A stretch of 64,000 nt of DNA. It comes from Nemertoderma westbladi (lineage: Eukaryota; Xenacoelomorpha; Nemertodermatida; Nemertodermatidae). Position 1 is the first letter of the stretch; the number at the start of each line of letters is the position of its first letter. A program made the translations under genes and the position numbers. This document shows, one piece after another, positions 43,174 through 52,677 of the stretch. Location of the stretch: NCBI GenBank assembly GCA_032718475.1, contig JAUCBJ010007504.1, positions 1 to 64,000 of the forward strand. The letters run 5' to 3'. Below the pieces are notes generated by a model that saw nothing but the letters and a program-made list of their open reading frames with translations, made no database searches and had not been told where the DNA came from.

Positions 43174-46100
43174 TCCCCCCATTAAGATCGATTGGTCCTT
43201 ATCAGATTGGAATCTAACGGTTTTAGTACGTGTTCGAGTTCCTCGTCTCAAGGCTGATTTGGGTGTTTCCGTAGGAGTTTCATCCCTTGTCTCTATGGAA
43301 TCACTGGAGCTTGGATATGGTCGCAGGAAGCGACGATTACGCCATAAGACTTTCCCGGATGGTAATTTCACGTGGTAATCTCTACTCATCTTTCCCCTTT
43401 CAAAAATAATCCCCTTCCTTGTCCATCTCTTAGAAACGGGATCCTGTATGAGTACGTGTGTTCCAGGTTCAAGCGGTTTTAATGTGTGTGCGGATCTGTC
43501 ATAATATTCTTTCTGTTTATTTGCCTTTATAAAGTCAGTATCTGCGGCCATCGTCAGCCAATTGGCAGAGAATGTTGAGTAATGAGCTGGAACTCGTGAA
43601 CGCAACGGATGTCCATACAGTATGATAGCGGGAGAACGTCCGTCGATGTGTGGGGTATTTCTTAATTCTAAAAGGCCATGAAGGAATGAATCCGTATGTA
43701 AGTTTCCGCCATCTGTTTTTGCAACCAAATTTTTTAATATGCGGACATTGACCTCAGCGTGTCCGTTGGATTGGGCGTATGTTGGAGATGATGGTATCCA
43801 TTCTACTCCCCAAGTTTTAAGGAAATCTGAAAATATCTTGGAACTGTATTGGGGTCCTCCATCTGAGCGGAGTCGAACTGGTACTCCCGTTTGGACGAAA
43901 TAACCTTTGATTTCTTTCAAAACCTGTTGGGAGGTTGGAGTATAATTCCAATGAGATATGAATGGAAATCCTGAGTAGCGGTCTACATAGACTAAGTAAG
44001 TGTGTGTTCCAAGTGAGAATAGGTCTGTTGAAACAGATTCGAATACGCGTGTTGGCATAGGATCGCTTATTAGCGGTTCCTTAGGGTTGCTTGGCAACCG
44101 AAGTTGACACTTATCACATGATTGTACAGCCATTGTGAGGTCGTTCGTTATACCCGGCCAGTACACACACTGTCTGGCGCGCATTTTCGTCCTTTCAATA
44201 CCCTGATGTGAGTCATGGAGTCTATTGATAACATTTTTGCGTAGGTCAAAGGGTATCACTAGACGGCGCCCGAACAACACAAGACCGTTGTCAGTGGTCA
44301 GGTCATTTTTTAATTTGTCAAACATTTTGACAAATTGGCAATTTGCGTGAGGCCCCTCAAAGCCTGTCTCAATTGATTTTATTAGTAATTGATAATTATA
44401 GTCTAATTTAGCCGCGACTTTTATGTCTTCTATTACAGGATCAGGGAAATGGTGAGTTTCACCTGAATTCGTTCCTGCTATCATTATTGTAACGGCATTC
44501 AGTATAATATTAGCGGTCATGTACCCAGTCGTAGTGTTAATTTCAGTTTCGGGGTCATCGACCGGTGCTCTGGATAAGGCATCAGGTATTTTATTATCTG
44601 AACCTTTCCGCCATTTAACAACAAAATTGTAGCTGCTGAGCTTCATTTTGTGATTGAGTAAGCGCACATTATCTATCGTGTCTAATGTTTGTTTGTTGTA
44701 AATGGACACTAAAGGACTGTGATCGGTAATTACTGTATACAATGCTAGGCCGGTAAGATAGATGCGACACTTCTGAGTTGCCCAGAGTATTGCAAGGGAC
44801 TCTAGCTCTACCATAGCATATCTAGACTCCGCGTCTGATAAAAAACGCGAGCCGCATTGAATTAGTTTAAAACATTCGTCTTGTTTCTGTAACAAGGCAT
44901 ATCCTAGGCCACCTTTACGTGCCGCATCTACTTCTAAAACAATTTCGGCCTTGGGGTCAAAATTGGATAAAATTGGCGTAGATGATAAAGCAATTTTCAT
45001 ATTGTCAAATGCTTTCTGGTGGTTTGGTGTCCACAAAAATTGATTTTTTGTTTTCAGTATATCTCTCAAAGGACTAGCTATTAAACTTATTTCGGCCGAA
45101 AAGTGGCCCAACTGTTGTACTAAACCCATAAAGGATCGAAGTTCGGTTCTATTGGTAGGTGTAGGGAATTGACTAATCCCTTTTACCTTCACTGGGTCTG
45201 CTTTTATTCCCTCTTGCGACACTATATAACCTGCAAAATTCATTTCACTTTGGGCGAATTTGAATTTTTTTTGGTTTATAGTGATATTATATTTCATGCA
45301 ACGTTCTAAAACGTTACAAACATTTCGGACGTGGTCCTGAAAGTTGACATTATAAATTATAATGTCATCTACGATTTTCTGGATATTGTCTAAACCTTCC
45401 AGAGCGGTGTCACCCCTGAGACTATAAATATCTCCGGTTGAGATAAAACCCATGGGAGCCCTAACGTACATGTATCTTCCCCAAGGAGTAATAAAACATG
45501 TCAGTTTTTGTGACTCTATAGCTAATGGCATTTGCCAATATCCTGATTTTGCATCAAGTTTAGTAAACCAATTGCAACCAGGTGGGATACTCGAAACACA
45601 ATCGTTTGGTGTTTTGGTAGGGTATACTACTCGCTCTACTTGTCTATTTAAGTTGGATAGGTCTACACAAATTCTAATCCCGCCATCAGGTTTATTGGCT
45701 ATAACCATAGGATGGCACCACTCGGTAGGTTTATCGCCTGCTGGTTTGATAATGTTCCATTTAATTAAATTATCTATTTCAGCTTTTACTTGGTCTCGCT
45801 GTGCAAATGGAATAGGGCGTGCTCCGTGCACTGCGTACGGTATTGCGTCCTTTTTAAGGTATATTGTCATAGGCTTACCTACATCTGTACCGGACATTTG
45901 TTTCAGTTCAGTATTATTGAAAAATACGTCTGAATATATGTCCGAGAGTTTATTATGAACTCTCTCAATTTCGCATTTGTTAGGAGAAATAGGCAATTGG
46001 TTAATCCATTTTTCTCTTGCGTCATGTTTAAAAGTTTCACTTACGTTTAATTTAACGTCGTCAAGTGATCGAATTATTTCCTTCTTTTGGTTAATATTCG

Positions 46101-47832
46101 ATCCAACTTGATCATTAGGGACAGAGGTATTGGTAACATGTATAGGTAAGTTACACTGGCAAAAGGCAGCTGCATTGGCAAAAAGTGGCGGTGGGTTCGG
46201 AAAATGTTTAGAAACTATATCTAATGCCTTACAAACAGATAGTGATAAATATAAACGCGGAATGCCGTCACATATTTTCACACTTTCTATTACAGACCGA
46301 CCACTAATTTTGAGACAGACCTTTATCTGGCCCAATTGTTTAATAACTTTGCCATTTATACTGACTAACCGTTCTATAGACGGTTTCTGGAGGTCTGTTT
46401 CGTTTAAATTTAATGACCTCAAGAATGTCATGTTTGCAACTGTGCGTTGGGACCCGGTATCAGGTACTGCCTGACTATAACCAAATAATTTATCCGTTTC
46501 GGGATGGCATATCCCTACGGAAATGAGTGGCGGGTCCTCGAAATCGACCGTCGCTACTCGAACAGCTGCTTGTTCTACAGCTCCTAGGGATTTATTACGA
46601 CATACGTTAGCGAAATGGTTAAGTTTATGGCACGCGCTACACTTTTCCCCTTTCGCTGGACACCTTTTAAAGTTAGTGTGACTATATCCACATTTGGTAC
46701 AAGGTTTCTTATCCTGATTTCCGGAATTCCGTTCCGGGGATGGAGACCGGTTTCTCCCGGAGCTCGTAGATCTTCCGGAAAAATATTTATTTTTCCGATA
46801 TTGATTCGAAGAGGATCCTGACTTTGAAGTCGCTCCCGCCAAACTAGTGTTCTTGTAAGGACCGTGGGCTAGGACTTTCTTAACTTTGTCCTTGTGTATT
46901 CGCGCCGCTTCTTCGGTCCGACAAAATTTAATAGTCGCCTCATGGTTTAAAGGCGGTGATTTCGCCAGGAGATCCTGTCTGATTTCGTCGTTTTGAATTC
47001 CAACGGTGATCAATGTCGACATCCATTCGTCGTCTCCCATCTCTTGTAACGCTGCAGTGTTGGCCAATTCGCTCAAACGAGTATAAAAGTCGTCGAACTT
47101 TTCCATCTCGTGTTGTCGGCACAACGTAAGTTCTAATCTGTCGAGGGCTATATTCTGTTTTTCGCGCAGATATATTTCCAAGTTGTTTAGGACTTCATCA
47201 AGGGATAGGGATGTGGTTTGGGGAATCCGTACGACATATTCAAGTTTCGATAAGAATGCCGGCGAACAGTATCCGAAAAATGCAGATACCTGCTCGTCTC
47301 TCGGCTGTCGGGATAGTTGAACAACTTTCGCGTAGTTATTCCAGGTCTTTCTCCATCTCTGGAACATCGTTATATCGACATCTTCTTCGAGATTGGGAGG
47401 TCGGTTTACGGGTGCTCGAGGTGCATTGTCCGTTTTACTTGGTGCTGGTGGGAATCCTCCGGTACCGGAAGCAGTCGTCCTACTTCCTTCATTCATAGAT
47501 CTACAGTCTTCCTGGTTTTGTGCAATCGCCATCTTGACGTCAGACTTTATTTGTAATAATTCGGTAGTGCATTGGTCATAATGGGTATACTCGTCAGTGA
47601 GATCCAACTGAGTTTCATCCATCGCCATTAAGGATTCACCAAGATGGTCATATGCAACTTCCAGTTTTAAGAGCTGTTTTTCCAGGTCGTTAACCAACAG
47701 AGGGTGGCGATTTACCGGATCGATGCGGTTTAAATCGCGAATACTTGATATACACAAATTTACGGCCCGAGTGAAACTTCCCTTGAAACCACCGAGTTTC
47801 CGCTTTAGGTGTTTCATCCCCTCGAGGTCCAT
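43171..47832 (-). CDS. Gypsy Gag-Pol polyprotein, single ORF, all catalytic motifs present
   Basis: 1553 aa from the ATG at 47832 (an upstream in-frame GTG at 47847 is less likely). In order: Gag capsid-like region (about 140-310), a nucleocapsid Cys/His region (CTKCGY...CSACHKLNHFANVC, about 374-410), aspartic protease (DTGS, about 456), reverse transcriptase (about 655-830, catalytic VDDI), RNase H (about 955-1090, DALSR), zinc-binding H2C2 (about 1200-1245), and an integrase core with D (STDLFS, about 1268), D (RSDGGPQY, about 1324) and E (GHAEV, about 1359), a DD35E spacing. A basic tail follows. No env. Gag and Pol are in one frame with no shift or stop between them. Confidence 0.95.
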   Translation of the reverse strand: MDLEGMKHLKRKLGGFKGSFTRAVNLCISSIRDLNRIDPVNRHPLLVNDLEKQLLKLEVAYDHLGESLMAMDETQLDLTDEYTHYDQCTTELLQIKSDVKMAIAQNQEDCRSMNEGSRTTASGTGGFPPAPSKTDNAPRAPVNRPPNLEEDVDITMFQRWRKTWNNYAKVVQLSRQPRDEQVSAFFGYCSPAFLSKLEYVVRIPQTTSLSLDEVLNNLEIYLREKQNIALDRLELTLCRQHEMEKFDDFYTRLSELANTAALQEMGDDEWMSTLITVGIQNDEIRQDLLAKSPPLNHEATIKFCRTEEAARIHKDKVKKVLAHGPYKNTSLAGATSKSGSSSNQYRKNKYFSGRSTSSGRNRSPSPERNSGNQDKKPCTKCGYSHTNFKRCPAKGEKCSACHKLNHFANVCRNKSLGAVEQAAVRVATVDFEDPPLISVGICHPETDKLFGYSQAVPDTGSQRTVANMTFLRSLNLNETDLQKPSIERLVSINGKVIKQLGQIKVCLKISGRSVIESVKICDGIPRLYLSLSVCKALDIVSKHFPNPPPLFANAAAFCQCNLPIHVTNTSVPNDQVGSNINQKKEIIRSLDDVKLNVSETFKHDAREKWINQLPISPNKCEIERVHNKLSDIYSDVFFNNTELKQMSGTDVGKPMTIYLKKDAIPYAVHGARPIPFAQRDQVKAEIDNLIKWNIIKPAGDKPTEWCHPMVIANKPDGGIRICVDLSNLNRQVERVVYPTKTPNDCVSSIPPGCNWFTKLDAKSGYWQMPLAIESQKLTCFITPWGRYMYVRAPMGFISTGDIYSLRGDTALEGLDNIQKIVDDIIIYNVNFQDHVRNVCNVLERCMKYNITINQKKFKFAQSEMNFAGYIVSQEGIKADPVKVKGISQFPTPTNRTELRSFMGLVQQLGHFSAEISLIASPLRDILKTKNQFLWTPNHQKAFDNMKIALSSTPILSNFDPKAEIVLEVDAARKGGLGYALLQKQDECFKLIQCGSRFLSDAESRYAMVELESLAILWATQKCRIYLTGLALYTVITDHSPLVSIYNKQTLDTIDNVRLLNHKMKLSSYNFVVKWRKGSDNKIPDALSRAPVDDPETEINTTTGYMTANIILNAVTIMIAGTNSGETHHFPDPVIEDIKVAAKLDYNYQLLIKSIETGFEGPHANCQFVKMFDKLKNDLTTDNGLVLFGRRLVIPFDLRKNVINRLHDSHQGIERTKMRARQCVYWPGITNDLTMAVQSCDKCQLRLPSNPKEPLISDPMPTRVFESVSTDLFSLGTHTYLVYVDRYSGFPFISHWNYTPTSQQVLKEIKGYFVQTGVPVRLRSDGGPQYSSKIFSDFLKTWGVEWIPSSPTYAQSNGHAEVNVRILKNLVAKTDGGNLHTDSFLHGLLELRNTPHIDGRSPAIILYGHPLRSRVPAHYSTFSANWLTMAADTDFIKANKQKEYYDRSAHTLKPLEPGTHVLIQDPVSKRWTRKGIIFERGKMSRDYHVKLPSGKVLWRNRRFLRPYPSSSDSIETRDETPTETPKSALRRGTRTRTKTVRFQSDKDQSILMGG
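43174..43184 (-). promoter_or_regulatory. Polypurine tract of the Gypsy element, inside the last codons of Gag-Pol
   Basis: On the minus strand AATGGGGGGA precedes the LTR. It also encodes the last residues MGG of the polyprotein. Confidence 0.8.
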
Positions 47833-47965
47833 AATTGAATTCCTCACAGTTGTTCCTTCCCTATTGCAGTAGGGGCCTATTGGATTTACTGTTTGGTCGG
47901 TTATCGTTTCTGGTGGGTTTGTAGGTATCGGTACCGGTATGTTATCCCGGAACGACCGAACTGCT

Positions 47966-47983
47966 ATCCTACTCGCAGCGCCA
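47966..47983 (-). promoter_or_regulatory. Primer-binding site candidate of the Gypsy element
   Basis: TGGCGCTGCGAGTAGGAT lies directly after the 5' LTR on the minus strand and starts with TGG, complementary to a tRNA CCA end. The tRNA is not identified. Confidence 0.65.
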
Positions 47984-48210
47984 TGAAATGATTGTCTGGT
48001 TTAAGATCTTGCATATCGGTATTATATTTGAACTCAGTTCATAAGATATATAAGAGTACATATACTACTGTACTGCCGAAGCACTACTGCACTCAAATAC
48101 CCCAACACCAGTATCTCGCTATGCCCTAAGCCTAATACAGTCCTAGGCCCAACCTCAAGGGGCGAGCCATCTGAATTGGTGAGTCTCCTCCTTATCACCT
48201 AATTCCATCA
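47984..48210 (-). repeat. 5' LTR of the Gypsy element
   Basis: 227 bp, no difference from the 3' LTR found by eye. Confidence 0.95.
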
Positions 48211-48215
48211 CCTTC

Positions 48216-48508
48216 TAGAACAAGCACAGCACAATACAAACAAAAAACCACTTACTGTGTTTCACCTTAACTGTCGCAGTCTCAATAAAAATATACAGGA
48301 AACTTCAGACTATCTGGATTTATTAAATAAAAAGTTCGATATACTTACATTCTCTGAAACCTTTCTTACAGATAATACACGTTGTGGGGTCTTCGAGCAG
48401 CACGTGTTCAAATGTTCAATGACTGCGCAGCGACTAATTAACAAATTTATGAGGGATTCATTGACCAGCTACCGACAGACCAATATTGTGACATATATTT
48501 TAGTTTAA
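48216..48508 (+). pseudogene. LINE ORF2 endonuclease N-terminus, truncated
   Basis: FHLNCRSLNKN and FDILTFSETFL are the first two motifs (metal-binding Asn and Glu) of the APE-type endonuclease of CR1/L2/L1-like LINEs. Similarity ends near 48390 and the frame stops at 48508; the rest of the endonuclease and the RT are missing. Confidence 0.8.
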
Positions 48509-49251
48509 TGTTTGATTCAATTAGAGGCACAAATTAAAAAGGCTACAAATATATAGGGTTGAATAATTAAATTAGTCACCCATTAAAAGGTAGGCAAATA
48601 TAAGTTGCAATCTATATAAATTTTTAAATTCAGTAGTGTGCGTGTGTTGTGTATTGATTCCGTAGATTTCATGTTGAAATAGCGTTCATTAACTTAATTT
48701 CTATTTAATTATTCAGGCATACTAATACCCACTTTAAATTAGTTCGTGTGTGTTAAGTGTGTAAGAATTGATTGTTTTGGCACGAACCCATTAGGGCACA
48801 GAAACTGACGGATTCTTCGCGAATTTCGCAAACGTCGCAAACTTCGGTAATTTTTTCTACAATTTTGACTCCTTAAGCAAAAGTGTCCCGAATGAGTTTT
48901 TTAACTTTTATTTTTTTGTGATTTTGAGTGCTTTTTTATATTAGTGAATGTTCTAGAACCTTAGTAGATTTTTTATGGTATATAGCTAGTATTTTTTACT
49001 AGCTAGTAATTTTTGGAAATTATTTTGGTCATTAATATATTCTTCAACAGTTTAACCTGAAATATCATGGACTTTCACATTTTTTATAATTTCTAAAAAT
49101 ACTAGCTAGCAAAAAACACTACCGGTAGCTATCAATAAGAACATCTATATATAGAACATCTTCACCAATAACAAAAAAATTTAAAAACTCTAAAAAAGGA
49201 TTGGTGAATAATCGCTGGGGTGTCGACAGGGCGAAGTAGGGACCGTGTTGC
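48509..49251. repeat. Noncoding, with an imperfect inverted repeat
   Basis: At about 48890-49060 and 49070-49200 sequences with ACTAGCTAG, GTTCTAGAAC/AGAACATC and T-rich flanks pair in inverted orientation, suggesting an old foldback MITE. Nothing coding. Confidence 0.45.
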
Positions 49252-50289
49252 TTAACCCCTTAGAGCCTATGACGTCCACTGCACGTCACCATGGACAACA
49301 CTAAGACATGCAGTGGACGTCATGCTGCAATATGCTGCAATACATGTTTCATTGGAAGGCTCTTGGTCTAGGTATACTGGTGGATAGTATTAAAGACATT
49401 TAGTGCTCTTCATGGCAAAAAATCCATTCTGTACTGTAGATAGGCTGTATTGTAGACTGTAGTATTAGTGTTAGGTATATGGCGTAATGCCAACCACAGT
49501 ACAGTAGTACAGACTGACAGTAAGACCGACAGACAGACAGACTAGATTTATGTAAACGTGTAAACTGACATCAGAAATGAAATCAGCAACCCTTAACACC
49601 CCCATAGCGGGAATGTTGGTTAGTTAGTATACTTTCTTAAGTTTTGACAGACTGACTGACAGAAAGACCGACAGACCAACAGCCAGACAGACTAGATTTA
49701 TTAAACGTGAAAACTGACATCTGAAATGAAATCAGCACCCATTAAAACCCCCATAACGAGAATGTTAGTTAGTTTGTATTCTTTTTAAAGTTTTGACAGA
49801 CTGACTGACTGACAGAAAGACCGACAGTCCGACAAACTAGATTAATGTAAACCTGAAAACTGACATCAGAAATGAAATCAGCACCCCTTAAAACCCCCAT
49901 AGCGAGAATGTTAGTTAATTTGAATTGTTTTTTATGTTTTGACAGACTGACTAACAGAATGACCGACAGACAGACAGACTAGATTTATGTAAACGTGAAA
50001 ACTGACATCAGAAATGTAATCAGCACCCCTTAAAACCCCCACAGCGAGAATGTTAGCGACACGTTTTAATTATTAACCATATTTCGTAAGATATATTTCA
50101 TCATCATAGCGCCCCATTTGGTGATCTCCAGTGAATGTTTGGATTTGACCTGACCAAAATTGGTTTACTACGGAAGATCCGCAGTGGGCACACCTAAGCG
50201 GGTGTGGGCCACTCGGAATCCGACGACGCGGCGCACATATTGACATTTGGCGTATGTACATTTCTTACAGTAGGGAGCCACTGGGTTAA
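49252..50289. mobile_element. Possible piggyBac-type non-autonomous element
   Basis: TTAA-CCCC at 49252-49259 and GGG-TTAA at 50283-50289 fit a piggyBac target and terminus, and a perfect 15-bp inverted repeat (ATGACGTCCACTGCA, 49269-49283 and 49309-49323) is sub-terminal on the left. The right TIR matches only in the first few bases, so the pairing may be chance. No transposase is seen. Confidence 0.25.
49510..50060. repeat. About 150-bp minisatellite, 3.5 units
   Basis: Each unit has a GACAGACTGACTGACAGAAA-type part, then CTAGATTTATGTAAACGTGA, GAAATGAAATCAGCACCC and CCCCCATAGCGAGAATGTTA. The GACAG part resembles the TRAF intron at 1910-2130. Confidence 0.85.
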
Positions 50290-52379
50290 GAGTTTTTACG
50301 GTATACTTAATATGAACAAAAAGAAGAAAGTGTTGGCGATGTATCTGAAAAATAAATAAATAAACGTTGCTCTTTGTATCTCAAGTTGATTTGGATTAGG
50401 ACAATGTGATACTTTTAACTCCTGCAATAATTCAGGTGGTTTGATGAGACTGCTTAGGGGTGGGGTGGGGTGTGGGGGGGGGGGGGGGGGGGGGTAACTG
50501 AGAAAATGTGACAAAGAAATGGAAAGAAAGGCAATGTTATAGTAAATGGATTTGGGTTATGTAATACTCTGTAGCAGCTGCTGGCTCCGAGGTAACTAAT
50601 TTTGTATAGCCTGGGACTGACTGTCGCTGGGTAGTATATTATTGAAGACATAAGTACACGTTCGTGGGGCCTTCGCGCAGCACGAGGCCCAGTTATGAGA
50701 TACAAATTAAAATTGAGCGACTGTATCACAAAATCAGGTTTTGAGAAATTTACCCACACCACCAATCAATCAAAGAAAGGGGGACAGTACGTGTTCACCC
50801 CTTTTAATCCCCCCCCCCCCCCCCACCCTTCCCAACCACCAATACATAACCGCGACATCTACCACCCACGGAAGGGTAGCACGAACTTATTTCCAATCGC
50901 ACGTTCAATATGCAAAGCCAGGTGGTTTATAGGAATATAATAAACGCAGTACTCGTATTCATTATAAGCCTCGTTGCGTTCGTCCTGTTTTGTATTTAAA
51001 TATATTTCTTAAACGCAGGCTAGGACGTTCTTTATAATAATAATAACTAGGGATGCGATCAATATGTGAAGCCAGGTGGTTTATATAATAATTTAGTCAA
51101 CGCAGTACTCGTCTTCATTATATGCCTCGTTGCGCTCGTCGCTTGTCCTGTTTTGTTATAAAATATTTTTCCTAAACGCAGACTGACGATCTTTATACAG
51201 TTATAACTATGCGAAGTTTCGAAACTGTGCGAGTAACTGTTGATACATCTATGTGGATATGTGTGATATGTGGAGATGTGTGATACAACGCCAACGCATC
51301 TTATGCCGATGTAGTAATATGGGTATTGAAATAATATTAAATTAATGTACACTCTTAAAGCTGCAGCGAAAAAATGTAGCTAATTTCCTAGGTTACATAT
51401 AAAATAATAATATTATTTTTAAGAACATTAATTTTACTACTTTGCAAAAATTCAATTAAAAAATAACCAGACATATACATTGTGGAATAAACTATTTCAG
51501 AAGCCTACACAACAACCATGCCATGGATAGTATTTATGTTATGATATCTGTCATTCACCTGAGATAGCAATACAACATTTATAGTGAATTTAAAGAATGC
51601 TGTCTGGGCTGGAATAGCAATACTGGTTGTCTATTACTATTCCTCTCTGGTTAGTCTTAGCAACAACTCCCAGCCAGCAGCAGAGACTTGACCAATAATC
51701 ATTCCCAGCAACTGGGAATGACACACACATCCCATCTATGTACCAGCATGTTGGCCAATAAATGAGCAGTATTTAATGAGAATAAATTTTTTTTGCCGTT
51801 TTAATTACTTTAGATCAATTAAAGACAAAATTATTAAAGCAAATCACTTGAACTAATTAAAAACTATAATAGAATGGCGTATGGGGATTACATCTGTATA
51901 ATTTTTAATTATAATTATTTAAATCTTATACTGTAAAACAATTAATTTCCTTTAAAAGGCAGGTTGAAAATGGTGTTTTTACCGTAATAACTTAATTAAC
52001 TAATTAACTGCTATTATCTTAGCTTCTCGAAGGCCACACTGAAATTCTACTTGGAAAATTTCTAAACTTTTGCCAAACAACATGTGTACCAAGTTTGGAT
52101 AGATTTCATCAAAGATTGGCCGAGTTATTAACGTTTAAAATTGAACACGACAGAACGACAGAACGACAGGTTGATTAATGGTACCACTACGCTAAGGCTC
52201 ACTCACTTCGTGGCTCGCCCCACAGTTTTATTTTTGCTTGTAATCAGCTGTTATCTGCGTCGATTTTCCCCTGGAGAGAATAAAATAAAATAAATTTTCT
52301 TCGGGCGTTATTTCCAGTGCGGTCCCCCCCTCCCCACAACTACAGTATACCCCAAAGGAAGCTCCAGTATTCATTTAGC
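50290..52379. other. Noncoding DNA with homopolymers and a 150-bp duplication
   Basis: G20 run at 50476-50494 and C14 run at 50811-50824. Two similar copies of about 150 bp at 50905-51053 and 51058-51210 share AAGCCAGGTGGTTTAT, AACGCAGTACTCGT and CCTCGTTGCG. No gene is recognised. Confidence 0.6.
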
Positions 52380-52389
52380 TACCACTAAA

Positions 52390-52550
52390 GGATGCAATGC
52401 AGAGAGATATGCGCACTGGCAATTCCCTTCGTAGCTTTCGGGCCAAAACGAAAAAAACTGCCCTGGACCGTTGCGAGGATCGAACCCACAACCTCCGAGA
52501 AATGTGAATTCAATGAAACCACTACACCAAGGTGGGACCCCAGAGGGTTA
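52390..52550 (-). repeat. tRNA-derived SINE
   Basis: On the minus strand an A-box-like TGGTGTAGTGG (52519-52529) and a consensus B box GGTTCGATCC (52477-52486) stand 32 bp apart, the usual spacing of tRNA internal promoters. Surrounding sequence is tRNA-like but does not fold as a full tRNA. Confidence 0.7.
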
Positions 52551-52677
52551 AGATTGGATTGCAACACAGGCGCCCCCCCCCCCCCCCCATATCTGAGAAA
52601 ATTCTCCCCTTTCTTTATTCGTCTAAAAAAATGAATACATCGAAGTCTATATTTACAAAGTCATATCATAATATCAT

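Larger units (their letters stand above)
42947..48210 (-). mobile_element. Young, intact Gypsy (Ty3-type) LTR retrotransposon
   Basis: 5264 bp with two 227-bp LTRs that look identical, TG...CA ends and a 5-bp target duplication CCTTC (42942-42946 and 48211-48215). One uninterrupted Gag-Pol ORF fills the interior. It is inserted in the LINE ORF2. Confidence 0.97.

Noticed and set aside
50073-50261. Small Cys-containing ORF as a piggyBac transposase remnant
   Set aside because: Too short, and no recognisable transposase or PGBD zinc-ribbon spacing.
52477-52529. A functional tRNA gene
   Set aside because: A and B boxes are present, but acceptor and anticodon stems do not form; a SINE head fits better.
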